From PoT sp049331405 (GTDB taxonomy: Bacteria > Planctomycetota > Planctomycetia > Isosphaerales > Isosphaeraceae): a stretch of 64,000 bases of DNA. The stretch spans positions 186,001 to 250,000 of the forward strand of contig NZ_CP186275.1 in assembly GCF_049331405.1 (NCBI RefSeq), read 5' to 3'. Below, piece after piece: positions 60,282 to 64,000 of this stretch. The position numbers and the translations under genes were made by a program. Every line of letters starts with the position of its first letter. The first letter of the stretch is position 1. A model generated the notes under the pieces. It made no database searches. It was given only the letters and a program-made list of their open reading frames with translations, and was not told the origin of the DNA.

Positions 60282-63200
60282 TTGAGCGCCTTCACTCCCC
60301 TCCGCCGCCACCGTACGTCCCGCATCGCGCGACTTCGCCACACCCTGCGGCCGAGCCTCTTCGAGCTGGAGGGGCGGGTCAATCCGTCGAGCCTGGTCTC
60401 GATCGGGGATGCGAGCCTCGCCGAGGGGGACTCGGGCTCCTCAATGATGAACTTCACCGTGACCCGGAGCGGCGACCTCGACTCGCTGGTGGCGGTCGCG
60501 TACAGCACGGCGGACGGGACCGCCAAGGCGGGGGTCGACTACACGGCGACCTCCGGGATGCTCGTCATCCCGGCGGGGGCGACGACCGCGACGATCTCGG
60601 TGCCGGTGACGGGGAACCTCCTGCTGCAAGGGGATCGGTCCTTCACCGTCAAGGTGAGCTCGGTCGTGGACCTCACGCCGACGACCTTCACCGAGAAGAC
60701 CGACTTCGACGTCAGCAACCTGCCGCTGGGCGTCGCGATCGGCGACTTCAACGGCGACGGCAAGCCGGACATCGCCGCGGCCATCACCACGTCCGACTCG
60801 GTCTCGATCCTCACGAACACGACGCCGGACGGGGCGACCACGCCGACGTTCGCCCCCAGCGTCGACTTCAACGCCGGGTCGGGCCGGAACGTCTTCGCCG
60901 TCTCCGTGGCCGACTTCAACGGCGACGGCAAGCCCGACCTCGCGATGGCGAACGACTGGGTGGGAACCGTCTCGATCCTGCTCAACACGACCGAGCCGGG
61001 CGCGACGACCCCCAGCTTCTCCCCCTACACCGAGTTCGCCACGGGGGCCTCGCCCTTCACCGTGACGGTCGGCGACATCAACCAGGACGGCAAGCCCGAC
61101 CTCACCGTCGCCAACGTGAATTCCAACACCGTCTCGGTGCTGCTGAACACGACCGAGCCGGGCGCGACGACGCCCACGTTCGCTCCTAAGGTCGACCTCG
61201 CCATCGGGGGAGGCCCGAACTCGATCGCGATCGGCGACCTCAATGGCGACGGCAAGCCCGACCTCGCGGTCGGCGTGCCCGACTCCGACTACTACTCGAT
61301 CTTCCTGAGCACGACGGAGCCGGGGGCGACGACGGCGACCTTCGGCCCCAGGATCGACTTCACCACGCCGAGCCAGACCGGGCCCGTCTCGGTGGCGATC
61401 GGTGACCTCAACGGCGACGGCAAGCCCGACCTCGCCGTGTCCAACGTCTTCGCCTCGACCCTCTGGGTCCTGCTCAACACGACGGAGCCGGGGGCGACCA
61501 CGCCGACCTTCGCCGACAAGGTCGAGTACGCCACGGGGACCCATCCCACGTCGGTGCAGATCCGGGACCTCAACGGCGACGGCGTGCCCGACATCGGCTT
61601 CGTCAACGGCACGAACAGCTCCCTCTCGGTGCTCCCGAACACGACGGTCCCCGGGTCGATGACGGCGAGCTTCGCCGACCGGCTCGACTTCGCCACGAAC
61701 TCGACCCCGCAGGTCCTGGCGATCGGCGACCTCAACGGCGACGGCAAGCCCGACCTCGCGGTGCAGAACTTCTATTCCAACAACGTCTCGGTCTTCCTGA
61801 ATACGTCGCCGCCGCCGGTGACGATCACCGTCGCGACGGCCACCGGCACAATCCTCGACGACGACGCCCCGGCCTCGATCTCGATCGTGGCGGGGGACCA
61901 GCAGTCCGTCCAGCTCGGCGGGACCTTCGCCACCAACCTGAGCGTCCTCGTCCTGAACGCCGCGGGCAACCCGGTGCAGGGGGCCCCCGTCGCCTTCTCG
62001 TCCCCGGCCGTCGGCGCCACCGGCCTCTTTGAGGGGGGGACCGCCGCCGTCGAGGCGACGACCGGCGCCGATGGCATCGCCACCGCCCCGACGTTTACCG
62101 GCAACGACGTCGCCGGCGGCTACGGGGTCTCGGCCGCCGCCGCGGGGGGCGATCCGTCCGTCACCTTCATCCTCTACAACGAGAAGTTCGCCCCGAGCTT
62201 CAGCGGCCTCGAGTCGACATCCATTATCTATGGGGATGCCTCGATCACGCTGAGCGGGCACATCGACGCGGGCGATAATATCCCGGCCGGCGAGACCATC
62301 ACCATCACGATCGGCGCTGTGGTCGCGCAGGCCACCATCGATGCGAACGGCGACTTCACCACCGTCTTCGACACGTCGACCATCCCCGCGTCGACCACGC
62401 CTTACGTCATCGACTACGAGCTCGCCGAGAGCGCGAACTTCGCCGCCGCGAGCGACACGAGCACGAGCTTGGTCGTCGGGCGTAAGGCTTTGACCATCTC
62501 CGGGGACACCGGGTACAAGACCTACGGCGACACGGTGACCTACGTCGGCGACGAATTCCTGGCGGTCGGCCTGATCAACCAGGACACCGTGACCGGGGTC
62601 TCGCTCGTCAGCCAGGGCGCCGCCGCCGACGCGGACGTGATGCCCACGCCCTACGCCGTCATCCCCTCGGATGCGACGGGGACCGGCCTGAGCAACTACG
62701 CGATCACTTACATCAACGGCATCCTCACCGTCCTGCCGAAGCACATCCAGGGGGCGTTCTCCGCGAGCGGCAAGACGTACGACGGCACCATGGCCACGTT
62801 CGTCACCTCCCGATCGACCGTGGGGGACCTCGGCGGCGTGAGCCTCGTCGGCGGCATCGCGATGTTCGACGACCCCAACGCCGCCCCCGGCAAGACCGTG
62901 AGGCTCGTCGGGGCGACGCTGGAAGGCCCGGGGGCCTTGAATTACGTCCTCGACTCCGTCATCCCCACGACGGCCAGCATCGATCCCGCGCCGACGGTGA
63001 CGACCCTCGTCACCTCGTCAAACCCGAGCACCTTCGGGCAATCGGTGACCTTCACCGCCACGATCAGCCTCGGCCTGACGGGCTCCGTATCGTTCTATGA
63101 TCGCGGCATCAAGCTTGGCGAGGTCCCGCTCACCGGGGAAACCGCCTCGTTCGTCACGGCCGCCCTGACGACCGCCGAGCACTCCATCAAGGCCGTCTAC

Positions 63201-64000
63201 AGCGGGGATGACAACCACGCATCGAGCACGAGCCTCCCCCTGACGCAGCTCGTCAACCAGGCCGCGACGACCACCACGCTGACCTCCTCGCCGAACCCCG
63301 GGATCTACCAGCAGACGGTCAACCTGACGGCCGCCGTGACCCCGGGGGCGACGGGGATCGTGAATTTCTACGACAACGGCGTGATCTTCGGCAACGCGGC
63401 GATCGTCGACGGCAAGGCCTCGATCGCCACGACCCTGGCCGTCGGCGGCCACCCCATCACCGCGACCTACACCGGCGACGCCAATTACCTCGACAGCACC
63501 AGCGCCGTCCTCGCCCAGTTCGTCATCCGGGCCGATTCCGTCACGACGCTGACCGCCTCGCCGAGCCCGAGCACCTACGGCCAGGCCCTGACCTTCACCG
63601 CCAGCGTCAACGCCGGGGCGACGGGTTCCGTCCTCTTCTTCGACGGGGGTTCCTTGCTCGGCCTGGCCACGATCGCCGGCTCGACCGCCGTATTCACGAC
63701 CTCGAGTGCCCTGGATGTCGGCTCCCACGACATCCGGGCGATCTACGTCGGCGACGGCAATTACTTCGCCAGCACGAGCCCCGCGTTCACCCAGGTCGTC
63801 GCCCCGGCCGACTCGGCGACGAGCCTGACCGCCTCGCTCTCCTCGATCGGCCGAGGCCGGGCCGTCCTGCTCACGGCCGACGTGACGCCCGGGGCCGAGG
63901 GCTCCGTGACGTTCTACGACGGCAACCGGGCCATCGGCACCGGCACGATCACCGGCTCGACCGCCACCCTGCTGACCCGGCGCCCCTTGCTCGCCGGCCG
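60282..64000 (+). CDS. P3: giant secreted FG-GAP / Calx-beta / Ig-repeat protein, 3' end outside the window
   Basis: Open from TTG 60282 (GAGGGATT upstream) to the window end, 1239 residues seen. The head SAFTPLRRHRTSRIARL and LFELEGRVNPS match P1 and P2. Calx-beta (about 42-140), seven FG-GAP loops (about 155-483), closing strand ATGTILDDDAP (about 520), Big-like (QSVQLGGTFATNL), Ig-like, MBG-type (GYKTYGDTVTYVGDEF) and YDG-type (SASGKTYDGTMATFVT) repeats and four Ig-like repeats follow. The last visible residues, TRRPLLAGR, align with P2 about 60 residues before its end, so only a short tail is missing. The strong codon bias keeps the antisense frame open as well; that frame is not a gene. 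Confidence 0.88.
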   Translation, partial: MSAFTPLRRHRTSRIARLRHTLRPSLFELEGRVNPSSLVSIGDASLAEGDSGSSMMNFTVTRSGDLDSLVAVAYSTADGTAKAGVDYTATSGMLVIPAGATTATISVPVTGNLLLQGDRSFTVKVSSVVDLTPTTFTEKTDFDVSNLPLGVAIGDFNGDGKPDIAAAITTSDSVSILTNTTPDGATTPTFAPSVDFNAGSGRNVFAVSVADFNGDGKPDLAMANDWVGTVSILLNTTEPGATTPSFSPYTEFATGASPFTVTVGDINQDGKPDLTVANVNSNTVSVLLNTTEPGATTPTFAPKVDLAIGGGPNSIAIGDLNGDGKPDLAVGVPDSDYYSIFLSTTEPGATTATFGPRIDFTTPSQTGPVSVAIGDLNGDGKPDLAVSNVFASTLWVLLNTTEPGATTPTFADKVEYATGTHPTSVQIRDLNGDGVPDIGFVNGTNSSLSVLPNTTVPGSMTASFADRLDFATNSTPQVLAIGDLNGDGKPDLAVQNFYSNNVSVFLNTSPPPVTITVATATGTILDDDAPASISIVAGDQQSVQLGGTFATNLSVLVLNAAGNPVQGAPVAFSSPAVGATGLFEGGTAAVEATTGADGIATAPTFTGNDVAGGYGVSAAAAGGDPSVTFILYNEKFAPSFSGLESTSIIYGDASITLSGHIDAGDNIPAGETITITIGAVVAQATIDANGDFTTVFDTSTIPASTTPYVIDYELAESANFAAASDTSTSLVVGRKALTISGDTGYKTYGDTVTYVGDEFLAVGLINQDTVTGVSLVSQGAAADADVMPTPYAVIPSDATGTGLSNYAITYINGILTVLPKHIQGAFSASGKTYDGTMATFVTSRSTVGDLGGVSLVGGIAMFDDPNAAPGKTVRLVGATLEGPGALNYVLDSVIPTTASIDPAPTVTTLVTSSNPSTFGQSVTFTATISLGLTGSVSFYDRGIKLGEVPLTGETASFVTAALTTAEHSIKAVYSGDDNHASSTSLPLTQLVNQAATTTTLTSSPNPGIYQQTVNLTAAVTPGATGIVNFYDNGVIFGNAAIVDGKASIATTLAVGGHPITATYTGDANYLDSTSAVLAQFVIRADSVTTLTASPSPSTYGQALTFTASVNAGATGSVLFFDGGSLLGLATIAGSTAVFTTSSALDVGSHDIRAIYVGDGNYFASTSPAFTQVVAPADSATSLTASLSSIGRGRAVLLTADVTPGAEGSVTFYDGNRAIGTGTITGSTATLLTRRPLLAG

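Overview
The window looks like a chromosomal segment of a planctomycete, most likely family Isosphaeraceae. This rests on gene content, not on any search: two DUF1559 prepilin-like proteins, a formylglycine sulfatase, a planctomycete-type ECF sigma relic, PEP-CTERM proteins, several small zinc-ribbon membrane proteins, the hopanoid radical-SAM enzyme HpnH, high GC, and giant secreted proteins with an N-terminal LELEGR-type motif.

Chromosomal left part (1-27.9 kb). In order: the tail of a probable NAD(P)-binding oxidoreductase, an IS1595-type transposase relic, a rifampin ADP-ribosyltransferase (arr), lysA, two tandem small membrane paralogs, an ECF sigma pseudogene, a sulfatase, a zinc-ribbon protein, a translationally coupled pair (patatin phospholipase plus a 1367-residue membrane protein), a VWA-domain protein, a lipoprotein/DUF1559 pair, hpnH, a second DUF1559 gene, a HEAT-repeat protein, a small zinc-finger protein, and the first of three giant FG-GAP paralogs (here P1, P2, P3). 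Four coding regions carry what looks like one missing base in a run of G or C, so either the assembly is imperfect or these genes are decaying.

Integrated element (27,978-55,125). A 27.1-kb element lies between P1 and P2. Its ends carry a 22-bp repeat with one mismatch, built as CAATGGA-N7-TCCATTG, the arm/overlap/arm layout of a tyrosine-recombinase core site. The integrase gene at the left end reads through the core. In the excised circle it would continue in frame into the 98-residue segment now stranded at the right end, so integration swaps the C-terminus of the integrase. The element carries an excisionase-like gene, four further small HTH or RHH regulators, a RepA/AAA-type ATPase with a small HTH gene upstream, a lone tape-measure-like protein, an HNH protein, an AT-rich protein with a nucleoside-deoxyribosyltransferase/TIR-like fold signature (possible defence effector), an Hsp20, two PEP-CTERM proteins, a PepSY-like lipoprotein, and many small membrane or hypothetical proteins and gene fragments. 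A palindrome (consensus GCCRCCCAC-n-GTGGGYGGC) is scattered through it and was not seen in the flanks.

Chromosomal right part (55.1-64 kb): P2, a TetR regulator, and P3 (cut by the window end). P1-P3 share an unusual layout. A Calx-beta domain appears to be interrupted by seven FG-GAP repeats (a seven-bladed propeller) before its final strand, and is followed by Ig-like, MBG/YDG-type and further Ig-like repeats. All three appear to start at TTG. P2 and P3 share a promoter-like element exactly 135 bp upstream of their starts, and the element integrated at the edge of the P2 copy. No rRNA, tRNA or CRISPR array was recognised.
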